Positions 1-9,128 of a stretch of 55,840 nucleotides of DNA are shown piece after piece (within the stretch, counting starts at the first letter, position 1; every line of letters begins with the position of its first letter). Location: the NCBI GenBank assembly GCA_018268675.1, contig JAFDWB010000081.1:1-55840 (forward strand). Direction: 5' to 3'. A model generated the notes under the pieces. The model was not told where the DNA came from. It did no database searches and saw only the letters and a program-made list of their open reading frames with translations. Origin of the DNA: Actinomycetota bacterium (GTDB lineage: Bacteria > Actinomycetota > Thermoleophilia > Solirubrobacterales > 70-9). Made by a program: the position numbers and the translations under genes.

Positions 1-1
1 G

Positions 2-124
2 GCACTATCCGGCTGGCTCGAGTTCTATAACTGGCACAGACCACACGGCTCACTCAGCCACAGGTCGCCCGGAGCCCGCCTCGGCGAGCTGAAGCGGAAC
101 AACGTGGTCGGGTCTTACACCTAG
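2..124 (+). CDS. C-terminal end of a DDE transposase, IS481-like (cut by window edge)
   Basis: The first 40 codons read in frame to a TAG stop and contain the YNWHRPHGSL block, followed by a short basic tail ending NNVVGSYT. A W-x-x-x-YN-x-x-RPH block near the C-terminus is typical of rve-fold transposases of the IS481/IS3 group, and the NNV-x-x-x-YT ending favours IS481. Only the tail is inside the window, so it cannot be judged whether the element is intact. No recognisable inverted terminal repeat was found in the 200 bases downstream. It is the only transposase trace in the window. Confidence 0.7.
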   Translation, partial: ALSGWLEFYNWHRPHGSLSHRSPGARLGELKRNNVVGSYT

Positions 125-345
125 GCGTCCAGTTCGACCCCGAAGCGCTCCCCTCCCACCAGGCGTCGATCTCGTGCCGGCGACGAGGCGGTTCATCGAG
201 GGCAGAGGCAGGCCAGCCTCGCACCCGCCCGTACCCAAGGCGCCCCAATGAGTTTTACCCCCTCGACTCTTCGCCCGCCGCTCAAGTCCCCCGCACCGCG
301 TGCCGAAGAGCGGGGGGACGCGCTTCGTAGGCGCCTTCAAACCAA
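125..345. other. Intergenic, no gene recognised
   Basis: About 220 bases between the transposase remnant and the GH18-like gene. Reading frames here are short and overlap on both strands, as expected from GC content. A weak GC hairpin lies near 287-313. I see no clear promoter and no IS end. Confidence 0.4.
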
Positions 346-1956
346 ATGGTCATCGTCAAGGAAAAGCCGAAGGCGCCGCTCGAGCCGCCGCCGCGGGAAC
401 TCTCGCCGCTGCGGGTGGTCGTGCTGCTGGCGGTGCTCTGCGCGATCGGGATCGGGGCCTGGCAGCTGATCAGCAAGGAAACGCCCGCGGCGAGCGCCAA
501 ATCGAACGCGGTGCCGGTCTACGCGCCTTATGTCGACGTGACGCAGACGCCGACCTACCCCTTCCAGCTGCCCTCCTCGAATCCGGTCTCGAGCGTGTAC
601 CTCGCCTTCGTCGTCAGCGACAAGGAAGAACCGTGCACGCCGTCCTGGGGCGCCTACTACACGCTCGAAGGTGCGGAGCAGAGCCTCGACCTCGACGCCC
701 GCACCGCCCAGCTCCGCGGCCAGGGCGGGACTGTGATGATCTCCTACGGCGGCCAGGCGAACACCGAGCTGGCGGTCGACTGCACCGACCCGGCGCGGCT
801 CCAAGAGGCCTACCTGGAACCGATCCAGCGCTACCACGCGGCGGCGATCGACCTCGACATCGAGGGCGCCAACCTCGCCGACGCCGCCGCGAACGCGCGC
901 CGGGCGACCGCGATCGCGGCGATCCAGAAGCGCCTGGCGAGGGAAGGGAAGCCGCTGAAGGTGTGGATGACGCTGCCGGTCTCGAGCGCCGGCCTCAGCC
1001 CGGAAGGGATCGCCGCGGTCCAGGCGATGCTGAAGAAGGGCGTCGCGCTCGCGGGCGTCAACGCGATGACGATGGACTTCGGCCCCGGCGAAGGGGCCGC
1101 CGGAGACATGGTCGGGACGATCGAGCGGGCGCTGGTCGCGACCCAGGCGCAGGTGCAGACCCTTTGGCGCGCAGCCGGCCTGCCGAGCAGCGCGAGCGCC
1201 GCCTGGGGCCACGTCGGCGTCACCCCGATGCTCGGCGTCAACGACGTCACCTCCCAGCGCTTCACCACGAAGGACGCGCGTGAGCTTGCCGCCTTCGTCA
1301 AGGCGCGCGGCATCCCCCGGGTCTCCGCCTGGTCGCTGAACCGCGACTCGCAGTGCGGCGGCGCGTTCGCCAAGGTCGGCGAACTCTCGAACACCTGCAG
1401 CGGGGTCGAACAGAAGCCGCTCGAATTCACCCACATCTTCAGCGCGCTGCGCGGGACCAAGACCGCCCACCGCGCCGCCGCCGCGGCGGCGTCCGCGCCG
1501 CAGACCCACGCCGCCCCGCGGACCGACAACCCGGCCACCAGCCCTTATCCGATCTGGCGCCCCGCCGCCGCCTACCCGAGCGGTTACAAGGTCGTCTGGC
1601 AGGGCCAGATCTACCAGGCCGGCTGGTGGAACCAGGGCACCCCGCCCGGCACCGCCGGCGCCGACTCGCCGCGCGGCCCATGGCAACCGATCGGCCCGGT
1701 CCCGCCCGGCAGCCACGCGCGCCCGCCGGTCAGCCTCGTCCGCGGCGGCTCCCCGCAGTGGTCGCCGACGACCGTCTACCAGGGTGGCGACAAGGTGACC
1801 TTCGAAGGCCTCCCCTACCGGGCCCGCTGGTACACGCAGGGCAACCAGCCGCTGCCCGAACTGCCGGCCGACCCGAGCGCGCCCTGGGAACCGCTCTTCA
1901 AGTACCCGGGCGAGCCGAACGCCACCGAACCGACCGCAGGAGCCGCCGCCCGATGA
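346..1956 (+). CDS. Membrane-anchored GH18-like glycosidase with two C-terminal chitin/cellulose-binding-type modules
   Basis: Predicted 536 aa. A short basic N-terminus is followed by one membrane segment (about residues 23-41), then an extracellular GH18 TIM-barrel. The barrel carries the DLDIE motif (residues 169-173), matching the family 18 D-x-D-x-E motif whose Glu is the acid catalyst. A low-complexity Ala/Pro linker leads to two similar W/Y-rich modules (about 400-447 and 469-515, each with a W-x-P start and a YxAxWxTQG or YQAGWWNQG core) resembling CBM5/12 modules that bind chitin-like polymers. It overlaps the next gene by ATGA, so the hydrolase and a membrane glycosyltransferase are translationally coupled. 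The likely role is trimming or releasing an N-acetylglucosamine-type or other beta-glycan at the cell surface. Glutamate codons are mostly GAA. The start has no strong Shine-Dalgarno and is less certain. Confidence 0.8.
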   Translation: MVIVKEKPKAPLEPPPRELSPLRVVVLLAVLCAIGIGAWQLISKETPAASAKSNAVPVYAPYVDVTQTPTYPFQLPSSNPVSSVYLAFVVSDKEEPCTPSWGAYYTLEGAEQSLDLDARTAQLRGQGGTVMISYGGQANTELAVDCTDPARLQEAYLEPIQRYHAAAIDLDIEGANLADAAANARRATAIAAIQKRLAREGKPLKVWMTLPVSSAGLSPEGIAAVQAMLKKGVALAGVNAMTMDFGPGEGAAGDMVGTIERALVATQAQVQTLWRAAGLPSSASAAWGHVGVTPMLGVNDVTSQRFTTKDARELAAFVKARGIPRVSAWSLNRDSQCGGAFAKVGELSNTCSGVEQKPLEFTHIFSALRGTKTAHRAAAAAASAPQTHAAPRTDNPATSPYPIWRPAAAYPSGYKVVWQGQIYQAGWWNQGTPPGTAGADSPRGPWQPIGPVPPGSHARPPVSLVRGGSPQWSPTTVYQGGDKVTFEGLPYRARWYTQGNQPLPELPADPSAPWEPLFKYPGEPNATEPTAGAAAR

Positions 1957-4325
1957 GCCTCTTCCGCCGCAAGCAGGACGGTCCGCGCCGCCAGTGGGGC
2001 GCCGACTCCCACAAGGACCCGATGCCGCAGGTGCCGCGGATCGCCGGGGACTGGACGATGGCCTTCGGCCGCGCCGCGGTCGTGCTCACCGTGGCCGCCT
2101 GGGCGGCGCTCCTGATCACCGTGCTGAACGGGCAGGTGGTCGAAGGGGTCGCGGGCCATGCGAGCCTGATCGAGACGGTCGGCTTCCTCACCGCGGTCAC
2201 CCTGCTCGCCGCCTCGGCGACCGCCTACCTCTTCGGCCGGCTCGGCTTCTACTATCGGACCAAGAGCGGCCGCCGCACGCCGCGGGCGATGCTCGACGCC
2301 TTCTTCGCCGAGCGCCGTCCCACGGTCACCGCGCTGATCCCCTCCTACCAGGAGGAGCCCGGCGTGGTGCTGATGACGCTGCTCTCGGTCGCGTTGCAGG
2401 AGTACCCGGACCTGCGCGCCGTGCTGCTCGTCGACGACCCGCCGAACCCGCGGTACGCCGGCCCGCGCCGCCTGCTCGACAGCGCCACCGCGCTCCCGGC
2501 CGAGGTCGAGCGCCTGCTCTCGGAGCCGCGCGGCCGCTTCGACCGCTCCCTCGCCGCCTTCGAGTCCGCCGTCGACCCGACCCAACCGACCGCCGCCGGC
2601 GAGGTGCACGCGCTGGCCGCCGAGTACGAGTACGCGGCTGCCTGGATCCGCTCGCTCAGCGACCGCTACCACGTCTCCGACCACAACGAGGCCTTCTTCG
2701 CCAACCAGGTGCTCGGCAAACTCGCCGCCGACCTGGCGGTGATCGGCGGCGCCCTGCGCAACGCCGGCGACGAGGCGCCGGAGAAGATCGACGCCGCCCG
2801 CATGGCGCAGCTCTACCGCCGCCTCGCCTGGACCTTCCGCTGCGAGGTGACGAGCTTCCAGCGCAAGCGCTTCGCCTCGCTCTCCGCCGAGCCGAACAAG
2901 GCGATGAACCTGAACAGCTACATCGGCCTGATGGGCGGCGCCTACCGCGAAGACGACACCCCCGCCGGGCTCTTCCTGGTGCCGGCGGAGGCGGGCGAGG
3001 CCGACCTCGTGGTGCCGGAATCCGACTATGTGCTGACGATCGACGCCGACAGCGTGATCATGCCCGAGTACTGCCTGCGGCTCGTCCACCTGATGGAGTG
3101 CGAGGAGCACGAGAAGGTCGCCGTCGCCCAGTCCCCCTACAGCGCCTTCCCCGGCGCGGCGACGCGGATCGAGCGGATCGCCGGCGCCACCACCGACCTC
3201 CAGCACATCATCCACCAGGGGATGACCTACCACGACGCGACCTTCTGGGTCGGCGCCAACGCGATCCTCCGCAAACGCGCCCTCGCCGACATCGAGCAGG
3301 TCGAGTTCCAGGGCCCATTCAAGATCTACCGCTACATCTCCGACCGCACGGTGATCGAGGACACCGAGTCGACGATCGACCTCGCGGCGGGCGGCTGGAG
3401 CCTCCACAACTACAACGAGCGGCTCGCCTTCAGCGCCACGCCGCCGGATTTCGGCTCGCTCTGCATCCAGCGCAACCGCTGGGCGAACGGCGGCCTGCTG
3501 ATCCTCCCGAACCTGTGGCGGGCGGTGCGCGCGCGGCGCAAGCGGGGAGAACGGACGAGCATCGGCGAGCTCCTCCTGCGACTCAACTACATGGGCTCGA
3601 TCTTCTGGGCCTCGCTGTTCGTGCTCTGCCTGATGATCATCCCCTTCAACGGGCACCTGGTCTCGCCGCTCACCTACGCGGTCGCCGTCCCCTACTTCCT
3701 GGCGATGGCGATCGACCTCAAGTACTGCGGCTACAAATACGTCGACGCCGCCCGCATCTACGGCTTCAACCTGCTGCTGCTGCCGGTCAACCTGGCGGGC
3801 AGCGTCAGCTCGATCGTCCAGTCCCTCACCGGCGCCAAGGGCAAGTTCATGCGCACGCCGAAGGTCCGCAACCGCACCGTGCCCGCCTTCATGTACGTGG
3901 TCCTGCCCTACCTGCTGGTCGGCTGGTCGATCTACACCTTCAAGGTCGCCTGGGACAACGGCCTCTGGTCGAATGCCGTCTTCGCCGCGATCAACGGCCT
4001 CCTCGGCGCCTACGCGATCGTCGCCTTCATCGGCGTCCGGACCTCCCTTGTCGACATCTGGGTCAACGTCGTCTCCTGGCTCTACAAGCCGCAGGGACCG
4101 AAGAAGATGGCGGCGCGCGCCCCGGCCGCGATCGAGCCGACCGCGGCCGGGACCGCCAACTGGGAACTGGTCCTCTACCTCGGCCACGCCGACCGCCGTC
4201 GGCGCCCGCGTGAGACCCCGGAGGCGCCGACCGACCTCGACCGTGCCCCCCTGACTCTCCCCGTCTCCGCCCCCGAAGTCGACCCGACCCTGCTCGGGCT
4301 CGACCTCGCCGCCGAGACGTCCTGA
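1953..4325 (+). CDS. Membrane family 2 glycosyltransferase, processive (cellulose/hyaluronan synthase-like)
   Basis: Predicted 790 aa, ATG start overlapping the preceding stop. Two N-terminal membrane segments (about 37-58 and 72-94) precede a cytosolic GT-A domain that begins VTALIPSYQEEPG. The domain carries an acidic DD near residue 160, DAD near 363 (nucleotide-sugar/metal site) and QRNRW near 505, matching the Q-x-x-RW motif of processive GT2 enzymes. Several membrane segments follow (about 540-690), as in BcsA-type synthases. An insertion of about 200 residues separates the first DD from DAD and is longer than usual. Pairing with a GH18/CBM protein suggests synthesis and editing of a secreted polysaccharide. 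The sugar is not determinable from sequence. Confidence 0.85.
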   Translation: MSLFRRKQDGPRRQWGADSHKDPMPQVPRIAGDWTMAFGRAAVVLTVAAWAALLITVLNGQVVEGVAGHASLIETVGFLTAVTLLAASATAYLFGRLGFYYRTKSGRRTPRAMLDAFFAERRPTVTALIPSYQEEPGVVLMTLLSVALQEYPDLRAVLLVDDPPNPRYAGPRRLLDSATALPAEVERLLSEPRGRFDRSLAAFESAVDPTQPTAAGEVHALAAEYEYAAAWIRSLSDRYHVSDHNEAFFANQVLGKLAADLAVIGGALRNAGDEAPEKIDAARMAQLYRRLAWTFRCEVTSFQRKRFASLSAEPNKAMNLNSYIGLMGGAYREDDTPAGLFLVPAEAGEADLVVPESDYVLTIDADSVIMPEYCLRLVHLMECEEHEKVAVAQSPYSAFPGAATRIERIAGATTDLQHIIHQGMTYHDATFWVGANAILRKRALADIEQVEFQGPFKIYRYISDRTVIEDTESTIDLAAGGWSLHNYNERLAFSATPPDFGSLCIQRNRWANGGLLILPNLWRAVRARRKRGERTSIGELLLRLNYMGSIFWASLFVLCLMIIPFNGHLVSPLTYAVAVPYFLAMAIDLKYCGYKYVDAARIYGFNLLLLPVNLAGSVSSIVQSLTGAKGKFMRTPKVRNRTVPAFMYVVLPYLLVGWSIYTFKVAWDNGLWSNAVFAAINGLLGAYAIVAFIGVRTSLVDIWVNVVSWLYKPQGPKKMAARAPAAIEPTAAGTANWELVLYLGHADRRRRPRETPEAPTDLDRAPLTLPVSAPEVDPTLLGLDLAAETS

Positions 4326-4417
4326 ACGGCGTCCCGCTGTTGACGCTCGACGCCGTCGACTTCAAGCTGATCGACGATCTGGTCGAGGTCCGTTCGCCGT
4401 AGGGCGCGCGGGACCGG

Positions 4418-4849
4418 TCAGCGCGGCGCGAGCCCGTAGTGACGGGCGGTGTCGGTGAGGAGCGTCTTCAGGATCGCGCGGTTGGCGGGGGCGCCGGCGC
4501 GGCCGAGGGCGCTCGGCTCGACGGCGATCGTCCAGGTGAAGCGGCAGGCGTCCTCGCCGCGGGGCTCGACCAGGTAGTCCTCGGCGAGCGCCTTGAAGAG
4601 GGGGCCGGTGGACTCGACGACGTGGAAGGAGTGACGGCGGCCCTCCTCCCAGCGGAAGTAGCGCTCGCGGAGGAAGTTGGCGCCCCAGAGCGCCTTGACC
4701 TCGCGGGTGGTGCCGACGCCGAAGGGGCGGGGCGAGGTCCAGCGCACGTCCTGGAGGATGCGGCACCAGTGCAGGGCATCGTCGGCGGTGAGGTCGGCCC
4801 AGACCGCCGCCGCCGGCCGGCCGATCTCGAAGCCGCCGCGCAGGCGCAT
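4418..4849 (-). CDS. SRPBCC (START/polyketide cyclase-like) family protein
   Basis: Predicted 143 aa, soluble. The pattern fits the SRPBCC fold: an N-terminal strand followed by a helix with AAVWADLTADDALHWCRIL, then alternating strands (YFRWEEGRRHSFHVV, ACRFTWTIAVEP), and a long C-terminal helix. These proteins bind hydrophobic ligands in a central cavity, and many are annotated only as polyketide cyclase/dehydrase-like. It is transcribed divergently from the exported protein at 5019. No partner gene indicates its ligand. Confidence 0.65.
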   Translation of the reverse strand: MRLRGGFEIGRPAAAVWADLTADDALHWCRILQDVRWTSPRPFGVGTTREVKALWGANFLRERYFRWEEGRRHSFHVVESTGPLFKALAEDYLVEPRGEDACRFTWTIAVEPSALGRAGAPANRAILKTLLTDTARHYGLAPR

Positions 4850-5018
4850 CGGCGCCGCGGAGAAAAAGCGCTCGTCGACCGGCCGGCAGGAGAACCAAGG
4901 TGCGATCGCCAGAGACTATCCGCGCCGAGGTGGATACATCGGCGGTATGCTCCCGAAAATTCCGCGGGCGGCAGGGGGACAGCCACCGGCTCCGCGGGCG
5001 ATGAGGAGGGAAAGTTCC

Positions 5019-5792
5019 ATGCGCAAACACGTGCTGATGGTTCTCGCGCTGGGGGCGTTGATCGCCGTCTCGGTCGTCGGGATCGCGACCGCGGCGGGGG
5101 GCGAAACCCCGGTCACGGTGAAAGTCGGCAACCTCGAACTGACGGCCAACGGCGGCTTCAGCCCGAAGGCGCTGTCGAAAACCAAACAGACGCCGATCGC
5201 CTTCAAAGCCTCGGGCGAAATCAAAGAGGCCGACGGCAGCCACCCGCCCGCGGTCCGCGAAGTGATCATCGAAGCCGACAAAGCAGGCGAAGTCCACCTC
5301 AAGGGCATCCCGACCTGCAAGCTGGGGCAGCTGCAGGCGACCGACACGGCGGCGGCCGAAAAGGCGTGCAAGTCGGCGCTGATCGGCAGCGGTCAGGCCA
5401 CCGCGGAAGTGGCGCTCGCAGAACAGCGGCCGATCAACGTCAACTCGAAGATCCTCGTGTTCAGCGGTGGCGAATCCGGCGGCAAGGCGACGCTGTACAT
5501 CCACGCCTTCTTTTCCAACCCGATCTCCGGCGCGATCGTCACCACGGTGACCATCTCGAAGATCCACAAAGGCCGCTACGGCACGCTCGCGGTGGCGAAG
5601 ATCCCGCAGCTCGTCGGCGGCAGCGGCTCGATCACCAAATTCAACCTGGAAATCATGAAGAGCGTGGCGGGCAAGAACCCGATCAGCTCCAAATGCGAAG
5701 ACGGCAAGCTGAAAGTCCACGTGCTCGGCAAGTTCGAAGACGGGACCCAGGCGCAGACGGAAATCATCCGCGCCTGCACGCCTAAACCGTAA
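5019..5792 (+). CDS. Secreted protein of unknown function
   Basis: Predicted 257 aa, beginning MRKHVLMVLALGAL. It has a clear Sec signal peptide, a hydrophobic core at residues 5-20 and a likely cut after an Ala-rich stretch near 24-26. The start at 5019 is chosen because GAGGAGG lies 8-16 bases upstream. An upstream in-frame ATG at 5001 would contain that ribosome site. The mature part looks all-beta, rich in T/V/K, with paired cysteines (C-K-L near 95, C near 112, two late ones). Glutamate is GAA 14 times and GAG once, unlike its neighbours. No family recognised. Confidence 0.75.
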   Translation: MRKHVLMVLALGALIAVSVVGIATAAGGETPVTVKVGNLELTANGGFSPKALSKTKQTPIAFKASGEIKEADGSHPPAVREVIIEADKAGEVHLKGIPTCKLGQLQATDTAAAEKACKSALIGSGQATAEVALAEQRPINVNSKILVFSGGESGGKATLYIHAFFSNPISGAIVTTVTISKIHKGRYGTLAVAKIPQLVGGSGSITKFNLEIMKSVAGKNPISSKCEDGKLKVHVLGKFEDGTQAQTEIIRACTPKP

Positions 5793-5801
5793 GGCGCCGG
5801 A

Positions 5802-6869
5802 TCACCGGCCCAGGCGTTGGAGAGCCAGCGCCTGGGCCTCGGCCAGCGGGGTGGTGCCGTTGCGGTCGGCCTCCTCGAGGACGAGGCCGACCGTCGCCCC
5901 GATGTGGTCGACCAGGTTCGTGACCGCCTCGTGGTCGAGCTGGTGGAGCTCGGCGTAGACGTTGATCAGGCCCCCGGCGTTGACGATGAAGTCGGGGGCG
6001 TAGACGATGCCGCGCCGCGCCAGGTCGACCGCGAGGCGCTCGTCGGCGAGCACGTTGTTGGCCGCGCCGCAGACGATCCGGCAGCGGAGGCGCCCGACCG
6101 TCGCCGCGTCGATCACGCCGCCGAGCGCGCAGGGGGCGAGGACGTCGCAATCGTCGAGGATCGCCTCGCCCGGCTCCAGCCAGTCGGCGCCGAGCTCCGC
6201 CGCGAGGGCGCGGCGCGCCGGGTCGACGTCGGACAGCGCCAGCTCGGCCCCGCCGTCGGCGAGCAGCCGCGCCAGTCGCCCGCCGACGTGGCCGGCGCCG
6301 ACGACGCAGACCCGCCGGCCCGCGGGCGAGGGGTCGCCGAAGCGGTGCTCGAGGCAGGCGCCGAGCGCCGCCAGCACCCCGCGCGCCGTCACCGGGCTGG
6401 GGTCGCCGCTGCCGCCGCGCTCGCCCGGCAGCCCGACCACGTGGGAGGTGCGCTCGGCGATCACCGCCATGTCGGCGGCGTCGGTGCCGACGTCCTCCGC
6501 GGTCACGTAGCGGCCGTCGAGCGAGGCGACCGCGTCGCCGAAATCGAGCAGCAGCGCCCGCCGCAGCTCGCCTTCCGGGCGGGCCGCCGTCGGCGCGCAG
6601 ATCACGCCCTTGCCGCCGCCCAGCCGGAGCCCCGCGGCGGCCGCCTTATAGGTCATCGCCCGGGCCAGCCGCAGGGCGTCCTCGATCCCCTCGCCCGCGG
6701 ACTCGTAGTGCCACAACCGCGCCCCGCCCAGGGCCGGGCCGAGCGCGGTCGAGTGCACGGCGATCGCGATCGTCGCCCCGCTCCGCGCCCCCTCCAGGAC
6801 CAGCAGGTCCTCGTACCCAGCCGCCGCCGCGGGCGGCGCCACCGTCTGAATTCCACCGTGAGCGCTCAT
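5802..6869 (-). CDS. Leucine/valine-type amino acid dehydrogenase (Glu/Leu/Phe/Val dehydrogenase family)
   Basis: Predicted 355 aa. It catalyses NAD-dependent oxidative deamination of branched-chain amino acids to 2-oxo acids. The dinucleotide-independent half carries GGGKGVI with the catalytic Lys at about 87. The Rossmann half carries GAGHVGG at about 191-197, followed by the acidic D of ALSDVD, consistent with NAD. Length matches leucine dehydrogenases. The ATG start overlaps the stop of the E2 gene by ATGA and sits behind a GGAAGGAGCGAG ribosome site. As last gene of the E1alpha-E1beta-E2 operon it feeds 2-oxo acids to the dehydrogenase complex. Phenylalanine or tyrosine specificity cannot be excluded. 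Confidence 0.85.
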   Translation of the reverse strand: MSAHGGIQTVAPPAAAAGYEDLLVLEGARSGATIAIAVHSTALGPALGGARLWHYESAGEGIEDALRLARAMTYKAAAAGLRLGGGKGVICAPTAARPEGELRRALLLDFGDAVASLDGRYVTAEDVGTDAADMAVIAERTSHVVGLPGERGGSGDPSPVTARGVLAALGACLEHRFGDPSPAGRRVCVVGAGHVGGRLARLLADGGAELALSDVDPARRALAAELGADWLEPGEAILDDCDVLAPCALGGVIDAATVGRLRCRIVCGAANNVLADERLAVDLARRGIVYAPDFIVNAGGLINVYAELHQLDHEAVTNLVDHIGATVGLVLEEADRNGTTPLAEAQALALQRLGR

Positions 6870-8182
6870 CACTCGCTCCTTCCTTGCTCGATCCCCTCGC
6901 GTAGCTCGCCGAGGAAGCGGGCCGCCTCGGCGCCGTCGAGCGCCCGGTGGTCCCACGACATGCAGAGGTAGGACATCGGCCGGATCGCGATCGCGTCCTC
7001 GCCGTCGCGCTCGACCACCACCGGCCGCTTGACCACCGCCTCGAGGTCGAGGATCGCCACCTGCGGCGAGTTGATGATCGGCGTCGCCAGCACCGCGCCG
7101 AACTGGCCCGGGTTGGTGATCGTGAACGTGCCGCCCTGGACCTCGTCGGGGTGCAGGCGCTTCTCCCGCGCCCGCGTCGCCAGGTCGCCGATCGCCGCCG
7201 CCATGCCCTCGAGGCTGAGCCGCTGCGCCTGCCGGATCACCGGCACGATCAGCCCGTCCTCGAGCGCCACGGCGATGCCGAGGTTGACGTCCCCGTGGTA
7301 GACGATCTCCCCGCCCTCGATCGACGCGTTCAGGATCGGGTGGCGCTCCAGCGCCGCCACCACCTCGCGGGCGACGAAGGCGAGGTAGGTGAGGTTCACG
7401 CCCCGCCCCGCCATCCGCGGCCGGAGCTCCTCGCGCCGGGCGACCAGGCGACCGAAGTCGACCTCGACCACCGTCGTGCAGTGCGCCGCGGTCCGCCTGC
7501 TCTCGACCATGTGCCTGGCGATCTGCGCCCGCATCGGCGACATCGCCTCCCGCCGCCTCGGCCCGACCAGGTCCCCGATCGTCCCGCCGCCCCCGACGCT
7601 TGTCTTCGTATCGAAGACAAGCGTCGGCTGTTCGGGCTCCGACTGGGGTGCCGGCTCGGGGCGGTAGGGGGATTCGGTGTGGAGCGGGCGGCCCTCGTGC
7701 TCGAGGAAGGCGAGGAGGTCGGCCTTGCGGACGCGGCCGCCGACGCCGTGGCCCTCGACCTGGTCGAGGTCGACGCCACGCTCCGCCGCCATCCGCCGCA
7801 CGATCGGGGAGTAGACGCGGGAGCGGTCGACCTCCTCGGCGCCGTCAGGCGCCTGCGCGTCCTCGCGGCGCGCGTCATCATCTGGCGACTCCTCGGGGTG
7901 CGCCTCGCCGGGTCGCGCGGCGGTGTCGAGCTCGGCCAACAGCGCGCCGACCTCCACCGTCTCCCCGGGGCCGACCACGATCCGCGCCAGGCGGCCCGCG
8001 GCGGGCGAGGGGATCTCGACGTCGACCTTGTCGGTGCTGACGTCGCAGAGCGGCTCGTCCGCGTCGACCCAGTCGCCGGGGCGCTTGCGCCACTCGACGA
8101 TCGTGCCCTCGGCGACCGAGATCCCCATCTGCGGCATCGCGATCGGCACCACGTTCGTGGTCTCAGTAGGCGAGGAGCTCAC
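6869..8182 (-). CDS. Dihydrolipoamide acyltransferase (E2) of a branched-chain 2-oxo acid dehydrogenase complex
   Basis: Predicted 437 aa, GTG start 20 bases inside the end of E1beta. Order of domains: one lipoyl domain with STDKVDVEIPSP (lipoylated Lys about 52); an acidic linker; a peripheral subunit-binding domain (about 124-160, YSPIVRRMAAERGVDL); a second linker; and the CAT-fold catalytic domain ending with HRALDG (His 412, Asp 416). It transfers the acyl group from E1 to CoA. The second linker contains PTLVFDTKTSVG (186-197), which is encoded entirely by a 35-bp palindrome also found in the gene at 18412. No E3 gene lies in this cluster. Confidence 0.92.
   Translation of the reverse strand: MSSSPTETTNVVPIAMPQMGISVAEGTIVEWRKRPGDWVDADEPLCDVSTDKVDVEIPSPAAGRLARIVVGPGETVEVGALLAELDTAARPGEAHPEESPDDDARREDAQAPDGAEEVDRSRVYSPIVRRMAAERGVDLDQVEGHGVGGRVRKADLLAFLEHEGRPLHTESPYRPEPAPQSEPEQPTLVFDTKTSVGGGGTIGDLVGPRRREAMSPMRAQIARHMVESRRTAAHCTTVVEVDFGRLVARREELRPRMAGRGVNLTYLAFVAREVVAALERHPILNASIEGGEIVYHGDVNLGIAVALEDGLIVPVIRQAQRLSLEGMAAAIGDLATRAREKRLHPDEVQGGTFTITNPGQFGAVLATPIINSPQVAILDLEAVVKRPVVVERDGEDAIAIRPMSYLCMSWDHRALDGAEAARFLGELREGIEQGRSE
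7593..7627 (-). repeat. Protein-coding palindromic element, copy 1
   Basis: Perfect 16-bp inverted repeat around a 3-base centre, core CGACGCTTGTC. It lies within the E2 reading frame, in the flexible linker between the E3-binding and catalytic domains. Read along the gene strand the centre is ATA. The same 35 bases, with one arm mismatch and the same orientation relative to the host gene, occur at 18920-18954 in a different reading frame. Confidence 0.85.
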
Positions 8183-9128
8183 GGCAGGCCTCCTTCATGT
8201 CCTCGAGCTGCGGCAGGACCGCCTGTTCGAGCGGCGGGCTGAACGGGATCGGCACGTCGGCGGCGGTGAGCCGGCGGATCGGCGCGTCGAGGTCCTCGAA
8301 GGCCTCGGCCCCGATCAGCGCCGCCACCTCGGCGCCGACCCCGCAGGCGCGCGTCGCCTCGTGGGCGATCAGCACCTTGCCGGTCTTGCGGACGCTGGCG
8401 AGGATCGCCTCGCGGTCGAGCGGCCAGAGGCTCCGCAGGTCGATCACCTCGATGTCCTCGCCGCGCTCCTCGCCCGCGGCGAGCGCCGCCGGCACCGCCG
8501 AGCCGTAGGCGATCACGGTCAGCTCGCCGCCCTCGCGCGCCACCCGCGCCTCGCCGATCGGCACCGTGTGCTCCCCCTCCGGGACCTCGCCGCGCACGTG
8601 CCGGTAGAGGCCCTTGTGCTCGAGGAAGCAGACCGGGTTGGGGTCGCGGATCGCGCTCGCCAGGAGGCCCTTGGCGTCGGCTGCGGTCGCCGGCGCCACC
8701 ACCTTCAGCCCCGGCGCCTGCAGGAACCACGCCTCCGGGTTCTGCGAGTGGAACGGGCCGCCGGAGAAGCCGCCGCCGGAGGGGAGCCGGACCACGATCG
8801 GCACCGCCTGCCCCTGCCGGTAGTGGAGCTTCGCCGCCACGTTGACGAGCTGGTCGAAGCCGCAGGCGATGAAGTCGGCGAACTGCATCTCGCAGACCGG
8901 TCGCATGCCCTCGATCGCCGCGCCCGTCGCGGCGCCGACGATCGCGTTCTCGGCCAGCGGCGTGTCCAGCACCCGTTCGGGGCCGAACTCCTCCGCGAAC
9001 CCCGCGGTCACCTTGAAGGCGCCGCCGAAGTGGCCGATGTCCTCGCCCAGGCAGAACACCGATTCGTCGCGCCGCATCTCGGTGCGCAGGCCGTCGGAGA
9101 TCGCCTCGAGGTAGGTCATCTCGGCCAT
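8163..9128 (-). CDS. 2-oxoisovalerate dehydrogenase E1 component, beta subunit
   Basis: Predicted 321 aa, the normal length for E1beta. The transketolase central domain starts MTYLEAISDGL and includes GEDIGHFGGAFKVT and the E-x-AIVGAATG block. The C-terminal domain carries VIDLRSLWPLD and HEATRACGVG. With E1alpha it forms the alpha2beta2 ThDP enzyme that decarboxylates branched-chain 2-oxo acids and acylates the lipoyl group of E2. The ATG start overlaps the E1alpha stop by ATGA, and its end overlaps the GTG start of E2. Confidence 0.92.
   Translation of the reverse strand: MAEMTYLEAISDGLRTEMRRDESVFCLGEDIGHFGGAFKVTAGFAEEFGPERVLDTPLAENAIVGAATGAAIEGMRPVCEMQFADFIACGFDQLVNVAAKLHYRQGQAVPIVVRLPSGGGFSGGPFHSQNPEAWFLQAPGLKVVAPATAADAKGLLASAIRDPNPVCFLEHKGLYRHVRGEVPEGEHTVPIGEARVAREGGELTVIAYGSAVPAALAAGEERGEDIEVIDLRSLWPLDREAILASVRKTGKVLIAHEATRACGVGAEVAALIGAEAFEDLDAPIRRLTAADVPIPFSPPLEQAVLPQLEDMKEACRELLAY

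Noticed and set aside
1-345. Complete insertion sequence at the left edge
   Set aside because: Only the last 40 codons of the transposase are present and no terminal inverted repeat could be identified.
337-4187. Long antisense open frames opposite the GH18 and glycosyltransferase genes
   Set aside because: At this GC content stop codons are rare on the other strand. The products are Arg/Gly/Ala-rich with no family signs.
4326-4404. Open frame after the glycosyltransferase stop reading LNGVPLLTLDAVDFKLIDDL
   Set aside because: It looks protein-like but has no ATG/GTG start or ribosome site of its own and is only about 26 codons. A frameshift tail of the upstream gene is possible but not supported.
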